Source: an uncultured bacterium (GTDB taxonomy: Bacteria > Pseudomonadota > Alphaproteobacteria > Rhodospirillales > Rhodospirillaceae). From it: a DNA stretch of 64,000 nt. Each line of letters starts with the position of its first letter. The first letter of the stretch is position 1. Below the pieces are notes generated by a model. It made no database searches and was not told where the DNA came from. It was given only the letters and a program-made list of their open reading frames with translations. The translations under genes were made by a program, and so were the position numbers. Below are positions 14,025-23,343 of this stretch, in pieces. The stretch lies in the NCBI GenBank assembly GCA_903888485.1, contig CAISTS010000032.1, forward strand, positions 1-64,000, read 5' to 3'.

Positions 14025-16637
14025 ATGTTAGGCACCCTTTTCGAGCGACTTGTGCGCGCCTGCCGGTGCGCGCCGCTGGCGGCCACGGCGCTGATCTTAC
14101 TGATCGCAGCGCTGGCCGCCTTCGGCGCCGTCCGCACGCTCGGCATGAACACCGACTCCCTCGCGCTCTTCGGTGAAGGCCTCGATTTCCGCGCCGCCGA
14201 AGCGGAATTTGACCGGCAGTTTCCGGGCGAGGTCGAGCTGATCGTTGCCGTCATCGATGGCCCGTCCGCGCCCGCGGCCCAGGCCGCTGCCGACAAGCTG
14301 GCCGCGCACCTGGCCCCGCGCACCGACATCTTCCACAGCGCCCACAACCCGACCGGCGGCGCGTTCTTCGCCAACAACGGACTTCTTTATCTATCGACCC
14401 AGGAGCTTGAACAGCTCACGACCGAACTCGCACGCGCGCAGCCGTTCCTCGGCGCCATCGCCACCGACCGCAATGCGCGCGGCCTGTTCCGCCTGTTTGA
14501 GCTGGCCTTCACAGCCGCCGCCCAGGGCGAGACGGCGGTCGCCGCCATTGCACCCGCCGCCGACCAAACGAGTGACGTCATCGAAGCGCTCCTCGCCGGC
14601 AAACCGGCGACCATGAACTGGGGCAATCTCTTTAGCGGCCTCGCCCCGCCCGGGGTTTCCAACCGTGCGATGGTGCTGGCGCAGCCGAAGCTCGACCTCA
14701 CGGCTCTTGAACAAGGTGCGCCCGCAACGGCTTTCATCCGCGAAGGCGCACGCGAACTGGGCCTTACACCGGAAAACGGCTATCGCGTGCGGCTCACGGG
14801 ACAAGTTCCGCTCAACGACGAAGAACTCGCGACCGTCGCCGAGGGCACCGGCATCTCCGGCATTCTCTCCGTCGTACTCGTGACCATCCTGCTTTTCATG
14901 GGCTTGGGATCGGGTCGCTTGGTTTTCGCGACATTGGTCACGCTCGTCGTCGGTCTCGTGCTGACCCTCGGCTGGGCGGCGATCTCGGTGGGCGAGCTCA
15001 ATATGATCTCGGTCGCCTTCGCCGTGATGTTCGTCGGCATCGCCGTCGACTTCGGCATCCAGTTTTGCATGCGCTACCGCGCCGAACGCCACGCGCGCGG
15101 CGACGATGCCGTCAGCCTCGATCAATCCCTCGATGCGTCCGGACGAGCAATGGCCAAACCCTTGACCCTGGCGGCGGCCACCACGGCGCTGGGATTCTTT
15201 TCATTCCTGCCCACTGATTATCGCGGCGTCTCGCAGCTCGGCATGATCGCCGGCGGCGGCATGATCATCGCCATGCTGCTGAGCTTCACGTTGTTGCCCG
15301 CGCTGCTGCGCCTCTTGCGCGCGCGCGGAGAAAAGGGCGAGGTGGGCTACGCCTGGGCTGCGCCGATCAACCAGACTCTGGTGACGCACCGCTATGCCGT
15401 ACTGGCGGGCGCCGCGCTGTTTGCGCTTCTCTCGCTCGCGGCGCTGCCGCGCCTGGTATTCGATTTCGACCCCCTGAAGCTCAAGGACCCCGACACGGAA
15501 TCCATGTCGACGGCGATTGAGCTGATGAACGACCCCTTGGTCAATCCGAACACGCTCAACTCGTTGGTGAAGACGCCGGAAGAAGCGCGCGCACTGGCCG
15601 GTAAGCTGAGCGCCCTGCCCGGTGTCAGCCATGCCATCACCATCTTCGATGTGATCCCCGAGGATCAGGACGCCAAACTGGCGATGCTCGAAGAACTTTC
15701 GTTCCTGATGGGTCCGGTGTTTCAGCCGCAGGAAGCCAAGCCCGCGCCGACGCGCGATGAAGCCGCAGCCGCGGCGCGTGCCGCACGTGACGCGGCGCAG
15801 ATGTATGCGAGCGCGCCCAGCGCCGCCGATCCTTTGCGCGCCGCAGCGCAGCGCCTCGTCGCAGCCATTGACATGATACTGGCATCAAGCGATCCGGCGA
15901 TCTTCGACAAGTTCTCGGCGGCGGTGTTGAACGGCTTCGACGAAGCGCTCGCGCCGCTGGCGGCCGGCCTCAATGCCGCGCCGGTGACGCTGCAGAGCTT
16001 GCCATCCGAGCTGCGCGCGACGTTCATATCCGTGGATAGGCGATATCGCGTGCAGGCGTTCCCCAAGCTTGAGGGTTCACAAGCGCCGACTCTGTCGGAA
16101 TTCCTCACACAGGTCCGCAGCGTGACGCCGGACACCATCGGCGCGCCGCTGGTGATTGAGGAAAGCGGGCGCATCGTCACCGGCGCTTTCCGCACCGCGG
16201 CGCTGCTGGCGCTGGTCGCTATTGGTATCGTCCTGTTCATCGTGTTGCGCCGCCCCGGCGATGTCGCGCGCGTGTTGGCACCTTTGCTGCTTGCAGGACT
16301 GTTGACCCTCGGCACCTGCGCGCTGATTGGATTGCCCATCAACTTCGCCAACATCATCGCCTTGCCGCTGCTGCTGGGCGTTGGCGTCACCTTCCCGATT
16401 TATTTCGTCACCGCCTGGCGCGAAGGCGAAGCCGTGCTGCTGGCCTCGCCCACCGGCCGCGGCATGCTCTACAGCGCGCTCACCACAGCGGCGGCCTTCG
16501 GCAGCCTCGCCATCTCGACCCACACCGGCACATCGACCATGGGCATCCTGCTGACACTCGCCCTATTCTATACGCTGCTCGCAACACTGATCGTGTTGCC
16601 GGCACTGCTGGGTCCGCCGCCATCTCCACAACGCTAA
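14025..16637 (+). CDS. hpnN: Hopanoid RND transporter HpnN
   Basis: An 870-residue MMPL/RND-type inner-membrane transporter. The architecture is one N-terminal membrane helix, a periplasmic domain (residues about 40-270), five or six helices, a helix near residue 460, a second periplasmic domain (about 490-720) and a final helical bundle. Membrane cores include FAVMFVGIAVDFGIQF and GVGVTFPIYFVTAW. HpnN is known to move hopanoids from the inner to the outer membrane. It ends 20 bases before a palindromic hairpin and converges on hpnM. Length and two-fold repeat fit the family. Confidence 0.93.
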   Translation: MLGTLFERLVRACRCAPLAATALILLIAALAAFGAVRTLGMNTDSLALFGEGLDFRAAEAEFDRQFPGEVELIVAVIDGPSAPAAQAAADKLAAHLAPRTDIFHSAHNPTGGAFFANNGLLYLSTQELEQLTTELARAQPFLGAIATDRNARGLFRLFELAFTAAAQGETAVAAIAPAADQTSDVIEALLAGKPATMNWGNLFSGLAPPGVSNRAMVLAQPKLDLTALEQGAPATAFIREGARELGLTPENGYRVRLTGQVPLNDEELATVAEGTGISGILSVVLVTILLFMGLGSGRLVFATLVTLVVGLVLTLGWAAISVGELNMISVAFAVMFVGIAVDFGIQFCMRYRAERHARGDDAVSLDQSLDASGRAMAKPLTLAAATTALGFFSFLPTDYRGVSQLGMIAGGGMIIAMLLSFTLLPALLRLLRARGEKGEVGYAWAAPINQTLVTHRYAVLAGAALFALLSLAALPRLVFDFDPLKLKDPDTESMSTAIELMNDPLVNPNTLNSLVKTPEEARALAGKLSALPGVSHAITIFDVIPEDQDAKLAMLEELSFLMGPVFQPQEAKPAPTRDEAAAAARAARDAAQMYASAPSAADPLRAAAQRLVAAIDMILASSDPAIFDKFSAAVLNGFDEALAPLAAGLNAAPVTLQSLPSELRATFISVDRRYRVQAFPKLEGSQAPTLSEFLTQVRSVTPDTIGAPLVIEESGRIVTGAFRTAALLALVAIGIVLFIVLRRPGDVARVLAPLLLAGLLTLGTCALIGLPINFANIIALPLLLGVGVTFPIYFVTAWREGEAVLLASPTGRGMLYSALTTAAAFGSLAISTHTGTSTMGILLTLALFYTLLATLIVLPALLGPPPSPQR

Positions 16638-16642
16638 TTGTC

Positions 16643-16662
16643 ATCCCCGCGTAAGCGGGGAT
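16643..16662. repeat. REP-like palindrome between hpnN and hpnM
   Basis: The perfect inverted repeat atccccgc-gtaa-gcggggat is flanked by tc and ccatcg. This unit, read in protein form as IPAYAGMT on the minus strand, is a common dispersed intergenic repeat in proteobacteria. Between two convergent genes it may serve as a bidirectional transcript end, although no T-run follows. Confidence 0.7.
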
Positions 16663-16758
16663 CCATCGCGCAGAACTTTTGACCTCGAGGTTTGAGCCGT
16701 GAATCGGGATCGCGCGGCACGCTGCGCAGCTTGTCCGGGTTGACAAGTCGTGAAGCGA

Positions 16759-17379
16759 CTAACTCCCCTTATTCGCTTCAGCCGCCAGTTTGTTCATGTG
16801 CGCAACAAGGTCGGCGGGTGTGCCTTTGCTGAGCACGGTGGCGAATTGCGCGCGGAACGTCGCGAGTTGGCTGATGGCGCCGTCGAGGAAAATATCGACC
16901 GCCTTCCAGGTCTCGCCTGATTTCTGCATGCGGTAATTGAAGGCGACCGGTGCCATGCCATTCGGGATGAGCTGCGTGTTGACGAGAACATTGCCCTTCC
17001 CGTCCTCGGGCGTCTGGCTTTTGGTGACGAAGCTTTCGCCGTCAAAGGCGCTGAAGTTTCCGGCGTAGCTCGCCGTCGTCCACTTCGCGAAGGCTTCCGT
17101 GATGGCCGCTTTGTCGGCGTCGGACAAATTCGCCCAGGCCGCCGCACCCGTGGAGATGCGCGCCATGGTGGGGATATCGAAGGTCTCTTTGATGATCGGC
17201 TCGAGCTTGGCGCGGCGGCCCTCAAAACCGAGCGCTTTGCCGTTCTTCATGTTGTCGATGAGCGCCGCATGAAAACGCTCGATACTCGCCGTCTGCGGCT
17301 CGGCGGCCTGCACCGGCCCCAGCGCGAAGAACGCGACGAGACCCAAAAGCCACATTCTCATGAATAAGCTGAGAATCAT
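16759..17379 (-). CDS. hpnM: Hopanoid-associated periplasmic protein HpnM (MlaC-like)
   Basis: A 206-residue exported protein of the MlaC/Ttg2D superfamily. A signal peptide spans residues 1-25 (core MWLLGLVAFFALG, cleavage near VQA-AEP). The rest is the lipid-carrier domain, with ETFDIPTMARISTG and AITEAFAKW segments typical of the family. HpnM is thought to carry hopanoids or other lipids across the periplasm together with HpnN. I took ATG 17379, which has a ggggtt Shine-Dalgarno site at 5-10 bases, over GTG 17412. The gene faces hpnN and is divergent from the radical SAM gene at 17480. Confidence 0.88.
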   Translation of the reverse strand: MILSLFMRMWLLGLVAFFALGPVQAAEPQTASIERFHAALIDNMKNGKALGFEGRRAKLEPIIKETFDIPTMARISTGAAAWANLSDADKAAITEAFAKWTTASYAGNFSAFDGESFVTKSQTPEDGKGNVLVNTQLIPNGMAPVAFNYRMQKSGETWKAVDIFLDGAISQLATFRAQFATVLSKGTPADLVAHMNKLAAEANKGS

Positions 17380-17479
17380 CAGCAAACCCCATCTGTTGGT
17401 GCTGTACTGCACCGCAAAACCTTGTCATTTATAAGACGATTATAGGCACCTTGGGTCGGGTGCCCAGAAATAGATTTCA

Positions 17480-18634
17480 ATGAACCACGTCGAACATCCC
17501 GCGCAGTTACGCGTAGAAGCCAAACCCGCGAAGCCGCAGCGGCCCGGAACAAATCCGGTGTCCCTCGACACGCTGCGCCTCGTGCTCGGCAAGGGCGGCC
17601 CTGGGTTCTGCCAGTTCGCGCTTAACAACGCCTGCAACGCCAACTGCGGCTTCTGCAACTTCGCGCGTGATAAGTTCCCGAAGTCGCAGTGGAAGTACGT
17701 GGAGCGCGAAGGCGCGCTGGCGGCTATCGATACGCTCTACAAGAACGGCGTGCGCTATTTGGTGTGGACCGGCGGCGAGCCGACGCTGCACCCCGACTTG
17801 ATCGAGTTCACCGAACACGCCGCTGGCCTCGGCATGAAAGTGATGCTGGTGTCCAACGGCGGGCTGTTCAAGCCCGAGAAGATCAAGCGCCTGTATGAAG
17901 CCGGCACGTCGAGCTTCATTATCTCCATCGATGCCGCTGAAGTTGAAGCCCACGAGAACAATCGCGGCCTGCCCGGCGTCTGCGAGAAAATCAAAGAAGC
18001 CAACAAAGTCCTCCAGAGCCTCGGCGTGCAGTCGACCGCTTCGGTCACCATGAGCCGCCTGCTCGACTACGAAAAGCTGCCGGCGTTCCTGAAGGAACTC
18101 GGCTTCGGCGCGGTGACCTTCTCCTATCCGGTGACGGAACTCGGCTCCAACTTCCTCGGCTTTTCCACCTCCGATCTGGTGAACTACTCGAAGGAAGAAC
18201 TTCTCGCCGCTTTCGACAAAGTCAAAGCGCTGAAAAAATCCGACATCCAGGTGTTGAACCCGACGGCGGGCCTCGATGAAATGAAGCGTTATATCCAAGG
18301 CGGCGAGCAGAAGTTCCCGTGCCTCGGCGGCTATCGCTACTTCTATCTCGATTGGGACCTGATGCTGTGGCGCTGTCACTATTGGGCCGAGCCCATGTGC
18401 CACATCAGCGAATTCGACGAGACCAAGACCGTGCGTGACGGCTGCACGAAATGCATGATCGACTGTTACCGCGATTCTTCCGTCATGCATCACATCGGCG
18501 TCTCGGTGCACGACTCCTATCAAGCGTTTAAGCGCGGCGACATCGGCGCCGGGGTCAAGGCCTTGACGCGCAAAGGGAATCTCGGCTCTTTGGGCGCGGT
18601 GATGGAAGAGCTGCCGTGGCTCATCCGGTTCTGA
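17480..18634 (+). CDS. Radical SAM protein with Cys-rich C-terminus, hopanoid-associated
   Basis: A 384-residue radical SAM enzyme of unassigned function. The [4Fe-4S] site is Cys52-x3-Cys56-x2-Cys59 (CNANCGFC), followed by the SAM-binding GGEP in VWTGGEPTLHPD. The C-terminus holds further cysteines (PCLGGY, RCHYW, PMCHIS and GCTKCMIDC), which resembles a SPASM or twitch domain binding auxiliary clusters. It is not HpnH, which is present elsewhere in the window, and lacks the B12-binding domain of HpnJ. It heads an operon: hpnJ follows after 42 bases, then hpnI, an epimerase and hpnL. A step in the head-group cyclitol-ether chemistry, or maturation of another protein, would fit; neither is shown. 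Confidence 0.85.
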   Translation: MNHVEHPAQLRVEAKPAKPQRPGTNPVSLDTLRLVLGKGGPGFCQFALNNACNANCGFCNFARDKFPKSQWKYVEREGALAAIDTLYKNGVRYLVWTGGEPTLHPDLIEFTEHAAGLGMKVMLVSNGGLFKPEKIKRLYEAGTSSFIISIDAAEVEAHENNRGLPGVCEKIKEANKVLQSLGVQSTASVTMSRLLDYEKLPAFLKELGFGAVTFSYPVTELGSNFLGFSTSDLVNYSKEELLAAFDKVKALKKSDIQVLNPTAGLDEMKRYIQGGEQKFPCLGGYRYFYLDWDLMLWRCHYWAEPMCHISEFDETKTVRDGCTKCMIDCYRDSSVMHHIGVSVHDSYQAFKRGDIGAGVKALTRKGNLGSLGAVMEELPWLIRF

Positions 18635-18676
18635 TAATTTATTCTGGAAAGACAGTGACTTAGAGGGACTGCCGTC

Positions 18677-20128
18677 ATGATGAAAACCTTGTTTTTGAAC
18701 CCCCCGTCTTTTGAGGGTTTCGACGGCGGCGCCGGCTCGCGCTACCAGGCCAAGCGCGAGATCCGCTCCTTCTGGTACCCCACCTGGCTCGCCCAGCCGG
18801 CGGCCCTTGTGCCAGGCTCGAAGCTGGTGGACGCGCCGGCCAGCGACAAAACCCTCGACGATGCGCTGCCCATGGCCAACGATTACGAGCTGTTGGTGAT
18901 GCACACCTCCACGCCGTCATTCCCGTCCGATGTGCGCGTTGCCCAGGCGTTCAAGGCCAAGAATCCCAAGCTCATGATCGGCGTGGTCGGCGCTCACGTC
19001 GCCGTCGATCCCTATCAGTCCATGAAGGGCGCGCCGGACCTCGATTGGGTCGCGGGCAGCGAGTTCGATTTCACCTGCAAGGAAGTCGCCGAAGGCAAAG
19101 CGCTGTCCGAGATCGACGGCCTCACCTACCGCAACGCCAAGGGCGAGATCATCCGCAACAAGCCGCGCGAGCTTCTGCACAACATGGACGAACTGCCGCA
19201 CGTGGTGGATGTCTACAAGCGCGACCTGAAGATCGAAGACTACTTCATTGGCTACCTGAACCACCCGTACCTGTCGGTCTATACAGGGCGCGGCTGCAAG
19301 TCGCGCTGCACCTTCTGCCTGTGGCCGCAGACCATCGGCGGCCACGTTTATCGCACGCGCAGCGTCGAACACGTGCTGGCCGAGATGAAGAAGGCCAAGG
19401 AATACTTCCCGCAGGTGAAGGAGTTCTTCTTCGACGACGACACCTTCACCGACGACCTGCCGCGCGCCGAAGAGATCGCCAAGGGCCTCGGCAAACTCGG
19501 CATCATGTGGTCGTGCAACGCCAAGGGCAACGTGCCGCGCAAGACGCTGGAGGTCTTCAAGGACAACGGCATGCGTCTGATGGTCTGCGGTTACGAGTCC
19601 GGCAACCAGCAGATCCTGCACAACATCAAGAAGGGCATGCGCGTCGAGCAGCTGCGCGAGTTTTCCAAGAACTGCCGCGACCTCGGCCTCAAGATCCACG
19701 GCACCTTCATCGTCGGCCTGCCCGGCGAAACCAAAGAGACCATCAAGCAGACCATCGACTTCGCCAAGGAAGTGAACCCCTACACCATTCAGGTCTCCCT
19801 CGCCGCCGCGTATCCCGGCACGTATCTCTACAACCAGGCCAAGCAAAATGGCTGGCTGCTGGAGGAAGACAACGGCGGACGCCTGGTGGCCGAGCAGGGC
19901 ATTCAGGTGAGCTCGATCACCTATCCGCACCTGTCGCACGACGACATCTTCGCGGCGGTCGATGAGATGTACTCGGCCTATTACTTCCGCCCCGGCAAGA
20001 TCTGGGAGATCACCTCCGAGATGCTGACGGATTGGGAAATGATGAAGCGCCGTCTGCGCGAAGGCGCCGAATTCATGAAGTTCCGCAAGACCCGTCAGAA
20101 CCGCGAAGCCAAGCAGACCGCAGCCTAA
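18677..20128 (+). CDS. hpnJ: Hopanoid radical SAM protein HpnJ
   Basis: A 483-residue radical SAM protein with an N-terminal B12-binding-like Rossmann domain (residues about 1-150; MIGVVGAHVAVDPYQS). The iron-sulfur site is Cys207-x3-Cys211-x2-Cys214 (CKSRCTFC), and FFFDDDTFTDD is the typical SAM-proximal segment. HpnJ is required to convert glucosaminyl bacteriohopanetetrol into the bacteriohopanetetrol cyclitol ether, a ring contraction of the sugar. It lies between the unassigned radical SAM gene (42 bases upstream) and hpnI (23 bases downstream). The start MMKTLFLNPP follows a gaggg ribosome-binding site. Confidence 0.92.
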   Translation: MMKTLFLNPPSFEGFDGGAGSRYQAKREIRSFWYPTWLAQPAALVPGSKLVDAPASDKTLDDALPMANDYELLVMHTSTPSFPSDVRVAQAFKAKNPKLMIGVVGAHVAVDPYQSMKGAPDLDWVAGSEFDFTCKEVAEGKALSEIDGLTYRNAKGEIIRNKPRELLHNMDELPHVVDVYKRDLKIEDYFIGYLNHPYLSVYTGRGCKSRCTFCLWPQTIGGHVYRTRSVEHVLAEMKKAKEYFPQVKEFFFDDDTFTDDLPRAEEIAKGLGKLGIMWSCNAKGNVPRKTLEVFKDNGMRLMVCGYESGNQQILHNIKKGMRVEQLREFSKNCRDLGLKIHGTFIVGLPGETKETIKQTIDFAKEVNPYTIQVSLAAAYPGTYLYNQAKQNGWLLEEDNGGRLVAEQGIQVSSITYPHLSHDDIFAAVDEMYSAYYFRPGKIWEITSEMLTDWEMMKRRLREGAEFMKFRKTRQNREAKQTAA

Positions 20129-20151
20129 ATCGCCCCGCCTAAACGGAAGCA

Positions 20152-21345
20152 ATGGCCCTCGACATCCTACAGCTCATCCTGCTTCTGCCGGTTCTCGGCG
20201 GCAGCATCTATGGCGTGCTGTGTGTGTGGGCCGCGGCGCGTTTCTTCGTGCGGCCGCACGCGGGCGGCGAGTACCGCCCGCCGATCACCGTGCTGAAACC
20301 GCTCTACGGCCTCGACAAGGGCTTGGAAGAAAATCTGCTCAGCTTGTGCCGGCAAGATTATCCCGACTTCCAGATCGTCATGGCGGTGCAGCGTACTGAC
20401 GATCCGGCGCTGCCGCTGCTCCGCCGCCTCGCTGCCGAATACCCGAGCCGCGTGACGCTCGTGATCAAGCCGAGCGAGCCGGTTGTGAACGGCAAGGTGC
20501 AGAACCTGGTGAACGCGCTCGCCGCCGCCAAGCACGAGATCCTGCTCATCAGCGATAGCGACGTGAGGGTGGCTCCGGGCTACCTCCGCGCCATGGTCGC
20601 GCCGCTGGCAAATGAAAGCGTCGGCTATACCTGCTCGCTGTATCGGTCCGTGGGCGCGAAGCGCTGGTTCGAGAAGCTGGAGCTGCTCAACCTCAATGCC
20701 GACTTCGTGCCCAGCTTGATCTTCTCGACCGTGACGGGCGCTGCACACTTCTGTGTCGGCGCTTCGGTGGCCTTCAGGCGCAGCGATCTGGAACGCATCG
20801 GCGGCATGGCGGCGCTGTCGGACTATCTGGTCGAGGACTACGAACTCGGCCGGCGCTTGAAGAACCTCGGCAAGGACATGGTGCTGGTGCCCGAGATCGT
20901 CGAGGTGGTCGCCGATTTCCCCAACGCCGCGCGCTGGTGGCATCACCAGGTCTATTGGGACCAGAACACCTGGGCCGCCAACCCTACCGGCTTTGCGCTC
21001 ACCATCCTCGCGCGCGCCGTGCCCTTCGCGCTGCTCTTTGCCGCCGTCCGCGGCTTCGACATGACGGGCGTCAACGTGTTCCTGGCCGCCGTGATGGTGC
21101 GCATCGCCACCGCGCGCTGGGTGGCGGAAGGTTACCTCAAGGACAAGGAAGGCGTCGGCGCGCTTTGGCTATTGCCCTTACGCGACTTGATGGCGCTGGT
21201 GTCCTGGTACGCGGCGCTCACCCGCCGTTCCTTCGAATGGCGCGGCCACCGCTTCGGCCTGACCAAGGAGGGAAAGATCGTACCTCGCGAAGGTGTAATC
21301 CTTCCGACACGCGTGACCGATGAAGAGGCGCCGCAGACGCCATGA
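20152..21345 (+). CDS. hpnI: Hopanoid glycosyltransferase HpnI
   Basis: A 397-residue membrane glycosyltransferase of the ceramide-glucosyltransferase-like (GT21/GT2) type. One helix leads (ILQLILLLPVLGGSIYGVL), then the catalytic domain with TVLKPLYGLD, the DxD-like LLISDSDVRV, and YLVEDYELGRRL containing the catalytic acidic residue, followed by C-terminal membrane helices. HpnI transfers N-acetylglucosamine to bacteriohopanetetrol; HpnK then deacetylates and HpnJ rearranges it. The gene begins 23 bases after hpnJ and overlaps the following epimerase by 4 bases, consistent with coupled expression. Confidence 0.92.
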   Translation: MALDILQLILLLPVLGGSIYGVLCVWAAARFFVRPHAGGEYRPPITVLKPLYGLDKGLEENLLSLCRQDYPDFQIVMAVQRTDDPALPLLRRLAAEYPSRVTLVIKPSEPVVNGKVQNLVNALAAAKHEILLISDSDVRVAPGYLRAMVAPLANESVGYTCSLYRSVGAKRWFEKLELLNLNADFVPSLIFSTVTGAAHFCVGASVAFRRSDLERIGGMAALSDYLVEDYELGRRLKNLGKDMVLVPEIVEVVADFPNAARWWHHQVYWDQNTWAANPTGFALTILARAVPFALLFAAVRGFDMTGVNVFLAAVMVRIATARWVAEGYLKDKEGVGALWLLPLRDLMALVSWYAALTRRSFEWRGHRFGLTKEGKIVPREGVILPTRVTDEEAPQTP

Positions 21346-22340
21346 CCGAGCCGCAGCACATCCTGGTGACGGGCGGCGCTGGCTTTATCGGCAGCCATGC
21401 GGTCGATGTGTTGATGCGCCTCGGCCACTGTGTCACGGTATTCGATAATCTCTCCACCGGCTACCTCGCCAACCTGGAGCAGTGGGAAGCCAATCCGCGC
21501 TTCCGCTTCATCCACGCCGATATCGCCGCGGATCTGACCGACGCCTTCAATCGCGCCGTGCTCGGCTTCGGGCGCATCACGCGCATCGCCCACTTCGCCG
21601 CCCAAACGGCTGTGCCGCTGTCCATGGACGACCCCGTCGCCGACATCGGCGCTAATGTCACAGGCTTGGTGCGCGTCCTCGAATACGCGCGGCGCAATAA
21701 AGTGGCAAAAGTGTTCTTCGCCTCAAGCTCGGCGATCTATGACGACGACGCACCTGTGCCCGTGAGCGAGACCTCCAGCGCGCGGCCGAGCTCGCCCTAC
21801 GGCATCAATAAGCTCACCGGCGAGTTCTACCTCGATTATTACGCGCGCTTGAATGGCCTGACGTTCACCGCGCTGCGCTTCATGAATGTTTACGGCCCGC
21901 GCCAGGACCCCAAGAGCTGGTACTCGGGCGTGATTTCGATCTTCCTCGACCGCGCCGTCACCGGCCAGCCGATCACCATCTTCGACGACGGCGAGCAGAC
22001 GCGCGACTTCGTCTACGTCACCGACGTCGCCGAAGCGGTCACCCACGCCCTGCTCACGGGCGCCGGCCACAACGCCGTCATCAACATCGGCACCGGCGTC
22101 GAGGTGACCATTAACACCCTTGCGCGCACCATCCTCTCTCTCGCGGGCTCGGCCTCGCCCGTGCGCCACGAACCGGCGCGGGCCGGCGACATCCGCCGCT
22201 CGGTCACGACCATGGACCAGGCCGAAGCGCTGCTCGCGTTCCGCCCGCGTGTGAACCTGCAGGCCGGCCTGCAAGCGACGCTGACCTGGCTGCGTCAGGA
22301 AAAGAGCCGCGCACCGTCGCGTTCCGGCTCGGCGGCCTAG
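21342..22340 (+). CDS. NAD-dependent sugar epimerase/dehydratase
   Basis: A 332-residue extended short-chain dehydrogenase of the UDP-glucose 4-epimerase type. The NAD loop is TGGAGFIGSH near the N-terminus; the catalytic Ser region is FFASSSAIY and the Tyr-Lys pair lies in SSPYGINKLTG. The segment DDGEQTRDFVYV is typical of UDP-sugar epimerases. Its ATG overlaps the hpnI stop by 4 bases and hpnL follows after 7 bases, so it is firmly inside the operon. It may make or alter the UDP-amino-sugar donor used by HpnI, for example by C4 epimerisation; the true substrate is unknown. It is distinct from HpnA, which is elsewhere in the window. Confidence 0.88.
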   Translation: MTEPQHILVTGGAGFIGSHAVDVLMRLGHCVTVFDNLSTGYLANLEQWEANPRFRFIHADIAADLTDAFNRAVLGFGRITRIAHFAAQTAVPLSMDDPVADIGANVTGLVRVLEYARRNKVAKVFFASSSAIYDDDAPVPVSETSSARPSSPYGINKLTGEFYLDYYARLNGLTFTALRFMNVYGPRQDPKSWYSGVISIFLDRAVTGQPITIFDDGEQTRDFVYVTDVAEAVTHALLTGAGHNAVINIGTGVEVTINTLARTILSLAGSASPVRHEPARAGDIRRSVTTMDQAEALLAFRPRVNLQAGLQATLTWLRQEKSRAPSRSGSAA

Positions 22341-22347
22341 CACCTTC

Positions 22348-23343
22348 ATGATGGCAAAGCTGCTCAAGCTCGCGATGCTGGTTGCGGGCCTCGCTTTGTT
22401 TGTCTGGCTGCTGGCCGACGCCGATCTCGGCGCCGTCGGCGAAAATGTCGCGGCCATCGGCGGCTTCGGCGCATTCGCCATCGTCATCGCCTTCAGTGTT
22501 GGCTTTGCCGCCGATGTCGGCTCGTGGCTCTTGATGTTTCGCAGCATCGCGGTGTCGTGGGCCTGGGCGGGACGATTGCTGCTGGTGCAACTCGTCGGCG
22601 AGGCGCTGAATGTCGTCACGCCCTTCGGCTCCATGGGCGGCGAGCCCTTCAAGGGGCTGCTTCTTAAGAAGCACTACGACATCACTTACACCGAAGGCAC
22701 CGCCTCTTTGCTGCTCGTGCAGGCCGTCAACAGCATGGCGATGGTGCCGTTCATTCTTGTTGGCGCGGTGTTGGGACTTGGGCGCGGAATCCTCGCGCCT
22801 GAGCTGGAGGTTGCCGCCTTTGCCGCAGCACTGGTCATCACCGCCTTTATGCTGCTGGTCTATACCGCGCTTCACTTGCGCGCGCTCGCGACGCTGGAGC
22901 AACGTCTTGGTCAAAGCCGCTGGGCGCACCGCCTCGCGGACGCGCTAGGATTCATGCGCGAGATCGACGAGCAGATGTTCGCTTTCGTGCGCCGCACGCC
23001 GGGACGCTTCGCCGTTTCTGTCGTGCTCGCTTTCCTCAACTGGTTCTTCGGCGCCGTCGAGATGTTCCTGATCTTCCTGTTCCTCGGCCATCCCATCAGC
23101 TTTGCGGATGCCTGGATGGTCGAAGCCAGCGTGGTTTTGGTGCGCGCGGCGACGTTTTTTATCCCCGGCCATCTGGGCGTTCAGGACGGCGCCATCGCCA
23201 TCATGGGCGAAGCCCTCGCGGGATCGCCTGAAATCGGCCTTACCGTGGCCTTGCTCAGGCGTGGCCGCGAAATGGTCTGGAGCGCGATCGGTCTTGCCAT
23301 CGGCGCCTGGTTCGGCCTCAGGAAACGTCCCCTAACCGCTTGA
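22348..23343 (+). CDS. hpnL: Hopanoid-associated membrane protein HpnL (flippase-like)
   Basis: A 331-residue integral membrane protein with about eight helices, of the lysylphosphatidylglycerol-synthase-type flippase-like family (UPF0104). Conserved text includes PFGSMGGEPFKGLLL and HLGVQDGAIAIMG. The TIGRFAM-type HpnL is found only beside hopanoid genes. A lipid-flipping role is inferred from the family; the molecule moved is not established. It is the last gene of the radical SAM-hpnJ-hpnI-epimerase-hpnL operon. The next gene is 177 bases downstream. Confidence 0.9.
   Translation: MMAKLLKLAMLVAGLALFVWLLADADLGAVGENVAAIGGFGAFAIVIAFSVGFAADVGSWLLMFRSIAVSWAWAGRLLLVQLVGEALNVVTPFGSMGGEPFKGLLLKKHYDITYTEGTASLLLVQAVNSMAMVPFILVGAVLGLGRGILAPELEVAAFAAALVITAFMLLVYTALHLRALATLEQRLGQSRWAHRLADALGFMREIDEQMFAFVRRTPGRFAVSVVLAFLNWFFGAVEMFLIFLFLGHPISFADAWMVEASVVLVRAATFFIPGHLGVQDGAIAIMGEALAGSPEIGLTVALLRRGREMVWSAIGLAIGAWFGLRKRPLTA

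Noticed and set aside
17480-18634. Calling the first radical SAM gene hpnH
   Set aside because: HpnH is clearly encoded at 42554-43717 with the family sequence; this protein differs in cysteine pattern and C-terminus.
17507-20152. Two long minus-strand frames opposite the radical SAM and hpnJ genes
   Set aside because: Both are complementary to well-supported enzymes with intact motifs, and they show no domain of their own.
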